Part shown: positions 22,807 to 33,617 of the stretch, piece after piece
Layout of the letters: each line of letters opens with the position of its first letter
Position numbering within the stretch: position 1 is the first letter of the stretch
Assembly (NCBI GenBank): GCA_947628815.1
Contig: CANRBJ010000005.1
Location: 1 to 64,000 of the forward strand
DNA from: an uncultured Clostridia bacterium
GTDB lineage: Bacteria > Bacillota > Clostridia > TANB77 > CAG-508
DNA length: 64,000 bases
Direction of reading: 5' to 3'
Notes under the pieces: model-generated
What the model was told of the DNA's origin: nothing
Databases searched by the model: none
The model's input: only the letters and a program-made list of their open reading frames with translations
Program-made: the position numbers and the translations under genes

Positions 22807-24057
22807 TCACACTTCTTTCGTAATTTTAGCTCCTATACTGTTTAGTTTTGTATCTAAATTTTCATATCCTCTTAATATGTATTCAATATTCTCCACCCTT
22901 GTTTTTCCTTTACTTGCAAGACCTGCAAGTACTAGAGCTGCTCCTCCCCTTAAGTCGGTTGCTTGCACATTTGCTCCATTTAGTTTTCTCACTCCCTTAA
23001 TTATAGCTGTTCTACCTTCTATTGTAAATTTAGCACCCATTCTTCCTAATTCACTTGCATATTTATATCTGTTTTCAAATATGTTCTCAATAATTACAGA
23101 GGTTCCCTTTGCAATAGTAAGAATACTTGCAAAAATAGCTTGCATATCTGTTGGAAAACCAGGGTATGGCATTGTTTTTATATCTATTGCCTTTAATTTT
23201 TTTGGTGAGCGTAGCATAATTTGGTCACCTTTAATTTTCAACGAACAACCACATTCTTCTAATTTTTGGATAACTGGTGTTATATGCTCTGGTATCACAT
23301 TTTTTAAAGTTATATTTCCACCTGTAATTGCTCCTGCACAAAGCAATGTTCCTGCTTCTATTCTATCTGGCATTACTTTATAACCTGAATCTTTTAAATT
23401 AGTTACACCTTTTATTGTAATTTCGTTTGTTCCTGCCCCGTTAATTTTAGCACCTATTTTATTTAAAAAATTTTGTAAATCAACAATTTCTGGTTCCATT
23501 GCAGCATTAATAATTGTTGTTGTACCAACTGCAAAAACCGATGCAAGTATTGCATTTTCAGTTGCTCCAACACTTGGAAAATCTAAAGTGATTTTACTTG
23601 CCTCTATTGTATCACATTTGCACTGTATATATCCAGTATCTTTAACAATATTTATACCTAAATTTTCAAAAACTTTCAAATGCAAATCAATCGGTCTTGC
23701 TCCAATATCACATCCACCTGGACACGAAAAAGTTGCTTTTTTAAATCTACCAATAAGTGCACCTGCAAGAATTACAGAAGAACGCATTTTTCTCATTAAC
23801 TCTTCTGGTATTTCATATTTTTCAATTTTCCTTGCATCAATAACTATTTTATCACGATTTTTCTTAATTCTGCAACCTAAATACTTTAATATATCTAACA
23901 TAACCTTTGTATCATGAATATTGGGAACATTATATAACTTAGTAATACCATTATTTAAAACACAAGCTGCAAGAATTGGTAAAGAAGCATTCTTAGAACC
24001 TGAAACACTAACAACTCCCTCTAGTTTCTTTCCTCCACTTATCACATATGTACTCAT
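22807..24057 (-). CDS. murA: UDP-N-acetylglucosamine 1-carboxyvinyltransferase
   Basis: VSVSGSKNASLPILAACVL; FSCPGGCDIGARPIDLHL; TDLRGGAALVLAGLASKGKTRVENIEYILRGYEN. Confidence 0.96.
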   Translation of the reverse strand: MSTYVISGGKKLEGVVSVSGSKNASLPILAACVLNNGITKLYNVPNIHDTKVMLDILKYLGCRIKKNRDKIVIDARKIEKYEIPEELMRKMRSSVILAGALIGRFKKATFSCPGGCDIGARPIDLHLKVFENLGINIVKDTGYIQCKCDTIEASKITLDFPSVGATENAILASVFAVGTTTIINAAMEPEIVDLQNFLNKIGAKINGAGTNEITIKGVTNLKDSGYKVMPDRIEAGTLLCAGAITGGNITLKNVIPEHITPVIQKLEECGCSLKIKGDQIMLRSPKKLKAIDIKTMPYPGFPTDMQAIFASILTIAKGTSVIIENIFENRYKYASELGRMGAKFTIEGRTAIIKGVRKLNGANVQATDLRGGAALVLAGLASKGKTRVENIEYILRGYENLDTKLNSIGAKITKEV

Positions 24058-24111
24058 AAAAATTCCTCCTTATGTTACATATATTATGCTAACCAGATGA
24101 TTTAAGTGAAT

Positions 24112-24139
24112 TAAAAAGGCAAGCAAATGCTTGCTTTTT
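24112..24139 (-). terminator. Rho-independent terminator
   Basis: aaaaaggcaagca-aa-tgcttgcttttt. Confidence 0.75.
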
Positions 24140-24142
24140 GGT

Positions 24143-25201
24143 TTATTTTTCTAATTCATCTTCTTTTTTCTTGAAGGCTTCTAATATCTTGTCCGCTTTT
24201 TTTCTTAAATCTAACCTTCTTTGTTTTACATCTCTATAATCTGCCATTACTCTGTGTACACCATATTCTACAATCGAATTTTTTCTTAATTCTCCATTGT
24301 TTTCTTCTTTTTCATCTATTGCTGTTTCTCTTACATCTAGGTATTGGTTTAACATTTTTTGTAATTTTGGTTCTTGATATTCTTTAGGAATTAATTCAAG
24401 AACTTCTCTTAATGTTGCAAGGAATTTTCTTCTCATAAGTGGAATAATTCCTGTTTGTTCATGTATTGGTTTTAATGCTGAAAATGCATGGCTTAATAGG
24501 TCGTGTTTACTTTCTACTCCAGATTTTTCATTAAAATCATATAATAATACTTTTTTCTTATAAGCATGCAATTTGGGATCTATATCTTTTTCAGGTATAC
24601 TTTCATATGTTTCAATAATATAATTCTTGAATTTTTTTATTATTTCTTTATCAACTCTCATAGCATGTAATTTTTCTTCATTTTGAAACTCTTCATCATC
24701 TAACATTCCATCTTCTGCTCTAATAAATTTTGACTTTTCAATTTCTACAATACCTTGTGATTTTGTAACTCCCATAAAATCTATTCCCTCTTGAGTAAAT
24801 GTCCAACCCATTTTTTCTAAACTTGCTACATATATTTCTGGACGTAATGCATCAAGTGTTGCAAACATTGTACTTTTCTTTAAGAAATCTTTAAGTATTG
24901 ATACTGCTTTTGAAAATTCTCCTAATATTGCTGGTTTTTCTGCAACTATTAGTTTTATTTTTTTTGTTAATTCTGGGTTAATTTCTTGTGGAACGTCATA
25001 TTCTATTACAAGCTCATTAATTTTATCTTTCATATAGCAATTTACTTTTGCTATATCTGCATATTGTGTACCATATGGAATATAAATACTCCTTTTTTTC
25101 TCTTTTGTTTCTTTTATTTTTTTAATGTACTCCATAGTAGCATTTTCTTCCTTTGGTTTTATTGCATTAAATTTAGAATTATCCATCTTTTTCCTCCTCA
25201 T
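24143..25201 (-). CDS. hypothetical protein
   Basis: 352 aa ORF, overlaps downstream end of ROK gene. Confidence 0.65.
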   Translation of the reverse strand: MRRKKMDNSKFNAIKPKEENATMEYIKKIKETKEKKRSIYIPYGTQYADIAKVNCYMKDKINELVIEYDVPQEINPELTKKIKLIVAEKPAILGEFSKAVSILKDFLKKSTMFATLDALRPEIYVASLEKMGWTFTQEGIDFMGVTKSQGIVEIEKSKFIRAEDGMLDDEEFQNEEKLHAMRVDKEIIKKFKNYIIETYESIPEKDIDPKLHAYKKKVLLYDFNEKSGVESKHDLLSHAFSALKPIHEQTGIIPLMRRKFLATLREVLELIPKEYQEPKLQKMLNQYLDVRETAIDEKEENNGELRKNSIVEYGVHRVMADYRDVKQRRLDLRKKADKILEAFKKKEDELEK

Positions 25202-26105
25202 CCATTATAATAGACGCTCCAATAATTCCAGCATCATTTTTTGCATATGCTAAAAGTATTTCTGGACAGCTATCATGAAATTTTTGCTTATTTTCTTCTA
25301 GTTTTTTCCTTAGTTTTTCTAAAAATATATCTTTATAATGTGCAAAACTTCCACCAATTGCAATAGCATCAGGTTCAAAAAGATTTGTAATTGTAGACAT
25401 TCCAATACATAAATTATCTACATATTCATTTAAAATTTTTTGCATATTTTCTTCTTGTACATGTTCCTTTATTAAATTACGTAATTCTAAACCTGTTATA
25501 TCGTTTTCAATACAATACTCTTTTCTTATGATTGTTTTTAAAGCTCTAATTGAAGCATAATTTTCAAAACATCCCTTTCTTTTGCACTTGCATATAGGAC
25601 CATCTTTATTAATGCTAATATGCCCTATTTTAAACAAATCATTTTGAGCAGTTCCCAGTAAATCACCATTGTAAAATGCTGCTCCACCAATCCCTGTTCC
25701 TATGGTTAAGAATATCGCATTTGAAAATGTTTGTAAACTTCCATATTTCTTTTCATATAATGCTGCACATTTTGCATCATTTCTAATATAAACTGGAATT
25801 TTAAAATATTCTTCTAAATCGCTTCTTATTTCAAATCCATTTAATCCCAAATTAACACTCATACCAATTTGATTGTTTCTTAAACTAGCAGGAAATGCAA
25901 TTCCTATATATTCTATATTAGTAATTTGCATTTTATTTTCAAATAAAAGTTTTTGTATTGTTTCTTTAATTAATTTTGGAATAATTTTTTTTACATTTTC
26001 TTTATCTTCTTTTCGCAAATCTATTTCTTTTTTAGATACTATTTTTGCACCATTTACTAATCCAACACCAATATGGCTACCGCCAATATCTATACCAATT
26101 TTCAT
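25179..26105 (-). CDS. ROK family sugar kinase/regulator
   Basis: IGIDIGGSHIGVGLV; FLTIGTGIGGAAFYNGDLL; CKCKRKGCFENYAS. Confidence 0.93.
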   Translation of the reverse strand: MKIGIDIGGSHIGVGLVNGAKIVSKKEIDLRKEDKENVKKIIPKLIKETIQKLLFENKMQITNIEYIGIAFPASLRNNQIGMSVNLGLNGFEIRSDLEEYFKIPVYIRNDAKCAALYEKKYGSLQTFSNAIFLTIGTGIGGAAFYNGDLLGTAQNDLFKIGHISINKDGPICKCKRKGCFENYASIRALKTIIRKEYCIENDITGLELRNLIKEHVQEENMQKILNEYVDNLCIGMSTITNLFEPDAIAIGGSFAHYKDIFLEKLRKKLEENKQKFHDSCPEILLAYAKNDAGIIGASIIMDEEEKDG

Positions 26106-26121
26106 ATATCCTCCTAATACA

Positions 26122-26166
26122 AATAGACAAAAGCGAAATAGTCTTTTCGTTTTTGTCCATTTTACT
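26122..26166 (-). terminator. hairpin terminator after pilus operon
   Basis: aatagacaaaagcgaaa...ttttcgtttttgtccatttt. Confidence 0.6.
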
Positions 26167-26168
26167 TT

Positions 26169-27521
26169 TTAAAAACCTGCTGCCGAGAATAAGAAGGTAC
26201 CCATATATACTTGTAAACAAGGTACTAATACAACAAGTACGAAGAAAATTAATACTACACCAACAATACTGTACACAACTTGTGGTAATACTTTCATTAT
26301 TTTATCCATTGTATTGTTAATATCAATTTCCATATATTCAACTAGCTTCTCCATCATTTCTGCTAAATCAGTTTGCATACCAATTTTTAGCATCTCTGTA
26401 ATCATAGATGATGGTAAACCAGATTTTTCAAATGGCTCAATCCACGATTGACCAATTAAAATATTGTTAATTGAAGTTTCAAGAATAGAGCGCATTACAT
26501 AGTTTTTAGTAATATTTTTACTTACTTCTATTGCTTCTTGTATTCTCATACCATTATTTAAGTTTAAAAGCATTGCTTTTATTAATCTTGAAAACTCTAT
26601 TGAAAATATTAGCTTTCCAAAGATTGGCATTGTATATTTGAAGTAATCAAAACTATATTTTCCTTTTGGAGTGTTTATATAAAGAATAATTCCTACTACA
26701 ATACCAATTACAATACTTGTAGGTACATACCAATATAAAATTACCTTATCTACAAACTCTTTAAACCACAAGGTTATTGTTGGTAAAGTTTCGGTTGTTC
26801 CAACAGTTTCAAATAAATTTTGAATTGCTGGAATTGCAAATAATGTTCCTACAAATAACATAACTAAAAGTAATGCAAATTGAGCAATATTTGGAATTAA
26901 TATATTTTTAAGTTTTTTGTTAATATCCATAGATTCATCCAAATATTTTACAGCTTGTTCCAAGGAAGTGGTAAGAGATCCAGAAAGTTCACCAACACGA
27001 ATCATATTAATATAGATATATGGAAACACATCTGAATAATACTCCATAGTTGTATACATATATTCTCCCGCTTCTACCCCTGCTAATATATCTTCCAATA
27101 TTTCTCTTAAATAATAATTTTCTGTACTTGCAATAATTGTTTGCAAAGCATGAATATTATTAAAATTAGCCTTTTTTAACAAATAAAAGTTCTGAGTAAA
27201 TATAACTATATCTCTCGATGTAATTTTTTCTGTTTTAGCTAATGCATTATTAATTTTTTGTACATATGTTTCCTTATTTTTCTCTCTAGTAGCCGCCAAA
27301 TTAGAAGTATTAGCATTTTTTATAATTTCATCTATATCTTGTATATTTCTTTTCTTAATTTTAGTTGGTCTTTTCTTAAGAGCAATTTGTTCAGTAATAT
27401 GAATTGGAACTAAATTATTTCTTTTTAGCTTTCTAATTACTGCACCTCGATTATTTTCTTCTATTCTATTACTAACAATTACTCCATTTGGAGTTATCGC
27501 TCTATACTTAAATACTGACAT
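26169..27521 (-). CDS. pilC: type IV pilus inner membrane protein PilC/GspF
   Basis: F-domain pair: FTQNFYLLKKANFNNIHALQTI and FSRLIKAMLLNLNNGMRIQEAIEVS. Confidence 0.92.
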   Translation of the reverse strand: MSVFKYRAITPNGVIVSNRIEENNRGAVIRKLKRNNLVPIHITEQIALKKRPTKIKKRNIQDIDEIIKNANTSNLAATREKNKETYVQKINNALAKTEKITSRDIVIFTQNFYLLKKANFNNIHALQTIIASTENYYLREILEDILAGVEAGEYMYTTMEYYSDVFPYIYINMIRVGELSGSLTTSLEQAVKYLDESMDINKKLKNILIPNIAQFALLLVMLFVGTLFAIPAIQNLFETVGTTETLPTITLWFKEFVDKVILYWYVPTSIVIGIVVGIILYINTPKGKYSFDYFKYTMPIFGKLIFSIEFSRLIKAMLLNLNNGMRIQEAIEVSKNITKNYVMRSILETSINNILIGQSWIEPFEKSGLPSSMITEMLKIGMQTDLAEMMEKLVEYMEIDINNTMDKIMKVLPQVVYSIVGVVLIFFVLVVLVPCLQVYMGTFLFSAAGF

Positions 27522-27539
27522 TTTAGAACTCCTTTCTTT

Positions 27540-28646
27540 TTATTTATTTTTCTTAATTCTTAATTGCATAATTGTTCTATTTAATGTTTCAATATTTTTT
27601 TCTTCAATTTGAGATTTCGCTTGTTCTAATGTTATTTTTTCATCTACAAATAGCTCTGCAATTGAATTTATTAATCCTATACTTCCTTTTTCTAAATTAC
27701 TTTGAATAGCGTCTTCTATTTCAGAAACACTTATTTTTTCTTTTCTAATTAAACCAGAAACGATATTATCAACAATCATTACTTCCGGAACCAATACTAA
27801 CTTTCCATCTACACCTTTTAATAGTCTTTGTGATATAACTAATTTAAGAAGTGATGATATTAAATATTTTACTGTTGGCTGATCACTTATATCATAAAAA
27901 TTAATCATTCTATCTATTGTTTCAGCACATGATTTTGTATGAAGAGTTCCAATTACGAAATGACCCGATTCAGCAGTTTCAATAGCTGCTTCCATAGTTA
28001 CTTTATCTCTAATTTCCCCTACTACTACAATATCGCAGTCCTCTCTTAATGAGTTTTTTACACCATCACTATAACTTAAAGAATCTCCCCCTATTCCTAC
28101 TTCTTTTTGTACAATAATAGATTTTTTAGAATGATGTTTATACTCTATAGGGCTTTCTAATGTTAAAATCTTTTTATTTTGTTTTTCGTTAATTTCATTA
28201 ATTAAAGCATTTAGTGTAGTAGTTTTACCTGAGTTTGTTTTACCAGTTACAAGCATTAAACCTTGTGGCTGATAAGTCATACGTCTAACAATATCTGGAA
28301 CACCTAAATCTTCAAATTTTGGTAGTTCGTTTTTTATAATTCTTAATGTAAATACTGGTATATCGGTTGATGATGAAATATTTACCCTAAAACGCCTTCC
28401 ACCATATTCAAGAGATGTATCTAGTTTTTTTGTACTTGTATAAACTGAATCTTTATCCATATTACCTTTAATTAAGTAATCATATATATCATTCATATCT
28501 TCTGGTTCTAAAACATCTGCATCTTTTACTTCTACTAAATCTCTAATAATTCTTAACATTGGTTTATTTCCACAAATAAAATGAATATCTGATGCATCTT
28601 TTTCTATTGCATAATCAAAAATTTTTTCAATTTGTATCATTTGCAT
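27540..28646 (-). CDS. pilT: type IV pilus retraction-type ATPase PilT
   Basis: ASDIHFICGNKPMLRI; LMLVTGKTNSGKTTTLNALI; REDCDIVVVGEIRD. Confidence 0.94.
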   Translation of the reverse strand: MQMIQIEKIFDYAIEKDASDIHFICGNKPMLRIIRDLVEVKDADVLEPEDMNDIYDYLIKGNMDKDSVYTSTKKLDTSLEYGGRRFRVNISSSTDIPVFTLRIIKNELPKFEDLGVPDIVRRMTYQPQGLMLVTGKTNSGKTTTLNALINEINEKQNKKILTLESPIEYKHHSKKSIIVQKEVGIGGDSLSYSDGVKNSLREDCDIVVVGEIRDKVTMEAAIETAESGHFVIGTLHTKSCAETIDRMINFYDISDQPTVKYLISSLLKLVISQRLLKGVDGKLVLVPEVMIVDNIVSGLIRKEKISVSEIEDAIQSNLEKGSIGLINSIAELFVDEKITLEQAKSQIEEKNIETLNRTIMQLRIKKNK

Positions 28647-28658
28647 ACCTCCTATGTA

Positions 28659-30284
28659 CTAAAATATAACTAACTTTTTGTTTAACTCTTGTAAAGTTGT
28701 AATTCCATTTATAACTTTATTAATACCATCAATTACTAGAGGCTTATATGTCTTTTTCATCGCTTCCTCTTTAATTTTTATAGTAGATGCATCATTTGTA
28801 ATTAATTCTCGTATTTCATCATCTATAATTAATATTTCAAATATACCAATTCTATCATAATATCCAGAATGGTTACAACGATCACAACCTACAACATCAA
28901 ATGTTGTCTTCCCTTGAAAATTAAATGGCACACCATATTTTTCCCCAATTTCAGTCATAATATCTATTTCTTGTTGTGTAAAATCACGTTCAACAGCACA
29001 ATGTGGGCAAATTCTTCTAACTAGTCTTTGAGATACAGAAGTTGCGAGTGTACTTGCAATATCGTAATTTGATATTCCCATTTTTCTAAGTCTTGTAATA
29101 ACTTCTACACTATCTATTGTGTGTATTGTAGATAATACATAGTGACCTGTTTGTCCAGCCTGCATTGCAATTTCTGCTGTTTCATTATCACGTATTTCAC
29201 CTACTAAAATAATATCTGGGTCTTGTCTTAAAACTGTTCTTAACGAATCTAAGAAACTTGTTTTTACATCAACTTCTATTTGGTTTAAACCTGGAATTCT
29301 TATTTCAACTGGATCCTCAATTGTGGTTATATTAATTTCTGGTTTGTTTAAATAATCAATTATACTATATAATGTTGTTGTTTTTCCTTCACCAGTAGGT
29401 GCTGCCATAATTGTTACACTGTTTCTTTTGTTAAAACTTTTACTAACAATTTCTTCATCCTGTGGAAAACCTAAATCAAAAAGACCCTTTACATTTGCAT
29501 TTTTCTTCAATAATCTTAACACAAATTTTTCACCATACACGTTTGGTTGTGAAGATACACGAATATTATAATCTGGATACAATATAATTCTACCATCTTG
29601 TGACTCTTGTTTTTCTTGATGCATATTAGATATTGCTTTTAACCTTCCTATAATTTGTGCTTGTTTTTCTTTTTCAATGTTTGCTACTGTATATAATTCA
29701 CCATCTATTCTATAACGTATTCTTAAAGAATTATCCATTGGTTCAAAATGGATATCACTTGCTCTTTTATCCATAGCTTTTTTTATTACTGTATCTACTA
29801 ATCCTGAAATGTCTGATGTGGATTTTATATCATTTTGGCTATTTCCTTCTAATGAAGCAAGTACATTGTCTATATTACTTTCAAAAGTAATATATTTGTC
29901 CATTACTAAACCTTTATTTAATAATAATAAACGAATTGTATCCATAGCTCTCTTATTAGCTGTATCTGCAAAACATACTTTTATTTTTCCACCATCTATT
30001 TCAAATGGAATTGCTTTATTTCTTTTCAAAACGTCTATCGAAATATAATCATCTAAATTAATTTTTAAATCTCGTGACGTTAAAACCATTCCATTTTCTC
30101 CTAGTATATCTGCAATAGCTTTAATTAATATATTAGCATTCGTAACATTTAATATATTTAGAATATCTCCTATCTTTTTATTAGGATGTTGCTTTTGATA
30201 TTCTAATGCTTTATTAATATCTCCTTCTGTAACAATTCCTCTTCTTACTAATTCAATTCCAATAGGTTGTCTTCTTGTCTCCAT
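28659..30284 (-). CDS. pilB: type IV pilus assembly ATPase PilB/GspE
   Basis: RASDIHFEPMDNSLRIRYRIDGEL; AAPTGEGKTTTLYSII; CPHC...CDRCNHSGYYDRIGIFE. Confidence 0.95.
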   Translation of the reverse strand: METRRQPIGIELVRRGIVTEGDINKALEYQKQHPNKKIGDILNILNVTNANILIKAIADILGENGMVLTSRDLKINLDDYISIDVLKRNKAIPFEIDGGKIKVCFADTANKRAMDTIRLLLLNKGLVMDKYITFESNIDNVLASLEGNSQNDIKSTSDISGLVDTVIKKAMDKRASDIHFEPMDNSLRIRYRIDGELYTVANIEKEKQAQIIGRLKAISNMHQEKQESQDGRIILYPDYNIRVSSQPNVYGEKFVLRLLKKNANVKGLFDLGFPQDEEIVSKSFNKRNSVTIMAAPTGEGKTTTLYSIIDYLNKPEINITTIEDPVEIRIPGLNQIEVDVKTSFLDSLRTVLRQDPDIILVGEIRDNETAEIAMQAGQTGHYVLSTIHTIDSVEVITRLRKMGISNYDIASTLATSVSQRLVRRICPHCAVERDFTQQEIDIMTEIGEKYGVPFNFQGKTTFDVVGCDRCNHSGYYDRIGIFEILIIDDEIRELITNDASTIKIKEEAMKKTYKPLVIDGINKVINGITTLQELNKKLVIF

Positions 30285-30373
30285 ATTGCTTTCCTCCTTC
30301 GTACAATAATCTAATATTATTATATCGCATTTTGTAGAATTTTTATATATTTTTTTTAATATTCCATATTTTA

Positions 30374-30799
30374 CTAGATTTTTGACATTACATATTCTGT
30401 TGTTTTTGTGTATTCCATATTTTCTCCTATAGTTAATAAAACCTTTATAATTTTTTTTGAATTTTTGTCTTCTACCTTAAATGAACAAGCTTTTACACCT
30501 TCGCAAATTCTAATATTATTTAAGTAGATAGCATTATCTTGAAAAGTAAAAGTATTATCTGTTGAAAAAGTGATTGATGTTTCTGTTTGGTGCTTAACTT
30601 GATTATTAAAATTTTTTACTTCTTGCAAAAAATACATATTAAATTTTGTAATTTCTGCTATATTTTCGCCTTCATCTGCTAAACTCATTACATTTGTATA
30701 GTAAAAAGAAGTAATTGTTGATATAATTCCTATTACTAGAACCATTGAAATTACATATATCATTAAACTCATCAAAGTTATACCTTTTTCAGCTTTCAT
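30374..30799 (-). CDS. pilin-like/minor pseudopilin
   Basis: MKAEKGITLMSLMIYVISMVLVIGIIS prepilin-like N-terminus. Confidence 0.75.
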   Translation of the reverse strand: MKAEKGITLMSLMIYVISMVLVIGIISTITSFYYTNVMSLADEGENIAEITKFNMYFLQEVKNFNNQVKHQTETSITFSTDNTFTFQDNAIYLNNIRICEGVKACSFKVEDKNSKKIIKVLLTIGENMEYTKTTEYVMSKI

Positions 30800-31217
30800 T
30801 AAAATCTCCTTTCGTAATTAGCCTTTTAACTTCGAATACTTCTGTTTTTTTATTAACCATATATTCAATTTTTACGTTAAGTATTTTAATTACATCTTGC
30901 TTATTTGTATTACCCGTCGTTTGATTGTATTGTGTAACAGTAGTAGTTACTGTATATCCTTTATCAGTAACTTTAGCATTAGCTAGTGTTTTTACAGAAT
31001 TCTCATTAACTTCACTATATTTCATAGCTTCTACGCCTTCTATTATATCAATTACTGCATTTACTGCTACCGTTTTTCTTTTTTTATATTGAACACTAAT
31101 ATAATAATTATAGAAACTGTTTGTTATAATAGTTACAAATATAATAATTATAATAATTGATATAACTATATCACCTGTTGTAACTCCTTTATTGTTCATA
31201 AATTTCTTGGTACTCAT
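30789..31217 (-). CDS. pilin-like protein
   Basis: MSTKKFMNNKGVTTGDIVISIIIIIIFVTII; pilus operon context. Confidence 0.65.
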   Translation of the reverse strand: MSTKKFMNNKGVTTGDIVISIIIIIIFVTIITNSFYNYYISVQYKKRKTVAVNAVIDIIEGVEAMKYSEVNENSVKTLANAKVTDKGYTVTTTVTQYNQTTGNTNKQDVIKILNVKIEYMVNKKTEVFEVKRLITKGDFNES

Positions 31218-31225
31218 TTAATCAC

Positions 31226-32035
31226 CTATTTACACATATAATTTAACATTAAATTGCATATTATAGTCGCCACAATATTAGATACACATATAAAAAATGC
31301 AATTTGAGATTTATTATGTTTGCTTTTTACTTTAGAATTTTTCTTTTTTATATATAACAAAATATTTCTAAAGCCAATTGATATAATTGTTATTATAACC
31401 GTGCATATACCAACGTATATTCCTGTAAAAACAAACGTGTATAATAATAAAATAATCAATTGTATGTAGTAATTATGCTTTAAATTTTTTTTAAAAAATT
31501 TAAAATCTATTAAAAACAGTAATATCATTATAATTAAATATATAACATATTCATACACATTAGCTACACCTTGTGTATATGAATATACTATATACAATAT
31601 AGAAACAAGGCTACCAAACATTAATACAGAGTGTGGTAAGATATTTTGTTCCTTTTCTATTCCTGCAATTATAAATAAAATACTTAAATAAAGAACTGCT
31701 ATAAAAAAATAAAAAATAGTATGTACATTTATGTTATAAATATCTATTCTTAAAGAAATTGCAAATAAAACAAAAACAATTCCTGTAAGTATTTCAAATA
31801 AAAAATAACGTATACCAATTTTTTGCTTGCAATATCTACATTTACCACCTAAAAATATATAACTAAAAATAGGAAATAAGTCAAATAATCCTAATTTGTG
31901 ATTACAACTAGGACAATAAGAATGTTTATAAGTAATATTTTCATGTTTTGGAATTCTATAAGTTGCAAGCGTATAAAAACTTCCAAAATATGTTCCCGTA
32001 ATAAATATAATAATTAGCAATATAGTTTCTAGCAT
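31226..32035 (-). CDS. pilD: prepilin peptidase
   Basis: GSFYTLATYRIPKHENI; CPSCNHKLGLFDLFPIFSYIFLGGKCRYCKQKIGIRY. Confidence 0.93.
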   Translation of the reverse strand: MLETILLIIIFITGTYFGSFYTLATYRIPKHENITYKHSYCPSCNHKLGLFDLFPIFSYIFLGGKCRYCKQKIGIRYFLFEILTGIVFVLFAISLRIDIYNINVHTIFYFFIAVLYLSILFIIAGIEKEQNILPHSVLMFGSLVSILYIVYSYTQGVANVYEYVIYLIIMILLFLIDFKFFKKNLKHNYYIQLIILLLYTFVFTGIYVGICTVIITIISIGFRNILLYIKKKNSKVKSKHNKSQIAFFICVSNIVATIICNLMLNYMCK

Positions 32036-32104
32036 TTTTTCTCCTTTTTAGCTTTAAACTAAATGACATATACATAATTTGCATATGCCATTTAGTAATA
32101 TTTT

Positions 32105-32341
32105 TTATTCAAATTGCATAACATTTTCAATAACCTTTGGTATTGTTGTAGATTCTAAAGTATTCATTCTATCAAGTTCTTGGTTTGATGCATTTGTATA
32201 GTTCTTTGCTGCTTGTTGAGATAGTGTAAATATTCCTCTTTCTCCTAAAGTTAATGATATAGTAACCCCTGCTAAAATTAGTAATACTATAATTGTAATT
32301 ACTAAAGCTACTAATGTAATACCATTTTGTCCTTTTAACAT
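32105..32341 (-). CDS. type IV prepilin-like protein
   Basis: MLKGQNGITLVALVITIIVLLILAGVTISLTLGERGIF. Confidence 0.85.
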   Translation of the reverse strand: MLKGQNGITLVALVITIIVLLILAGVTISLTLGERGIFTLSQQAAKNYTNASNQELDRMNTLESTTIPKVIENVMQFE

Positions 32342-32405
32342 AAAAAATTCCTCCTTAAAAATATTTTTTTATTTTGTATATCTATAAAAATAAATATAAC
32401 CTAAA

Positions 32406-32876
32406 CTATTTAGTTCCTTTATTAGGGAAATAACTACCTTCGGAACTTGTTTCAGTATTATTATTATCGTTGTTATTATTATTGTTATTATCTGAATTAG
32501 TATTTGTATTATTATCATTTGTACTTCCCGTATTTTGGTTTGCACTTCCACTTGAATTTCCACTTGTTTCTGGTGCACTCGTTTGTGAAATACCTGCAAA
32601 TGGATTTACTTTTCCTTTTTGATAGTCTTTTGTTTTTTCATAATTATTTAAGTCTGTTCCATTAATTTCATATACAATTTGTGTTTTTTGTTCATCTATA
32701 TCATTTATACTTTCTTCTAATTCTTTTTTTACAGAACTCGATACTTGATATGGTTCGATTTTTGGAACTACTTTATTTGTAGGTATATAATCATATAAAA
32801 ATACACCAAGTAGTAACAGTATTGCTAGTAGTAAAAGTAACAATACTATAAATTCCTTTATAATTGCTTTAAACAT
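32406..32876 (-). CDS. pilus operon lipoprotein/PilP-like, Asn/Thr/Ser-rich tail
   Basis: N-terminal TM plus low-complexity NTNSDNNNNNNNDNNNTETSSEG; operon position. Confidence 0.6.
   Translation of the reverse strand: MFKAIIKEFIVLLLLLLAILLLLGVFLYDYIPTNKVVPKIEPYQVSSSVKKELEESINDIDEQKTQIVYEINGTDLNNYEKTKDYQKGKVNPFAGISQTSAPETSGNSSGSANQNTGSTNDNNTNTNSDNNNNNNNDNNNTETSSEGSYFPNKGTK
32455..32530. repeat. low-complexity ATT/GTT triplet tract encoding poly-Asn
   Basis: attattattatcgttgttattattattgttattatctg. Confidence 0.7.
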
Positions 32877-32897
32877 AGAATCCTCCTTTCATACTAA

Positions 32898-33599
32898 TTA
32901 ACTATTCACAGTATTTGTTGTTTCGCTGTTCGAATCAGTATTTGTTGCTCCATTTCCATTCGCTTCAGAACTGCTTTCAGTGCTTTGTGAACTTCTTCCA
33001 GCACTAACATTATTTAATATAACCCCAATGTCAGTTACAGTAAATGATGCTTGTAAATTATCAGTTTTTCCGTCATTTGGTATTAATTTAAAGTTTTCAA
33101 TTTTAAAATTTAATGATGAATCATTTTCTAATGATGAAACAAATTCTGAAATTGAAACATAACTACCAGTTACAGTAAAATATATATCATACACATTTTC
33201 AGCACCTGTAGCAGATTGCCTTAATTCATATCTTAAATTAATTGCATTATCCTTTGCATGATTTCCGAGTCTTGTTTGCAAATATTCTGTTTCGTATGGT
33301 CTAAACTGGCTTGCTGCTAAAATGTTTTCATCTGAACTATATAGCACTTTATCTTGATATTCTTCTTTTGTAATTGATAATTGCTTTGCGCTATCATCTA
33401 AATTCGACATAGCTTTAGGTCTATCTATATTAGTTAATGTAGTAAGAGCTTGTAAATCACTATCTAATTTTATACTTTTTTCTTGTATTTGTGAAACAGA
33501 TATTACATCCATTCCCAAAATATTTAAACCTTTAAATAAACCTATATAACCAACTATTAATAATAAAACGATTACTATTATAATTAATATTTTTCTCAT
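32898..33599 (-). CDS. pilO: PilO-like pilus assembly protein
   Basis: single TM, coiled coil, FTVTGSYVSISEFVSSLENDSSLNFKIENFKL. Confidence 0.78.
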   Translation of the reverse strand: MRKILIIIVIVLLLIVGYIGLFKGLNILGMDVISVSQIQEKSIKLDSDLQALTTLTNIDRPKAMSNLDDSAKQLSITKEEYQDKVLYSSDENILAASQFRPYETEYLQTRLGNHAKDNAINLRYELRQSATGAENVYDIYFTVTGSYVSISEFVSSLENDSSLNFKIENFKLIPNDGKTDNLQASFTVTDIGVILNNVSAGRSSQSTESSSEANGNGATNTDSNSETTNTVNS

Positions 33600-33617
33600 A
33601 TGCTAAGACCTTCTCCT

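Noticed and set aside
32455-32530. Possible CRISPR or regulatory repeat
   Set aside because: Simple triplet low-complexity sequence encoding poly-Asn; no spacer structure. No CRISPR array was seen anywhere in the window.
32369-32599. 76-aa minus ORF overlapping the poly-Asn gene
   Set aside because: Alternative frame of a triplet-repeat tract; no start or RBS support.
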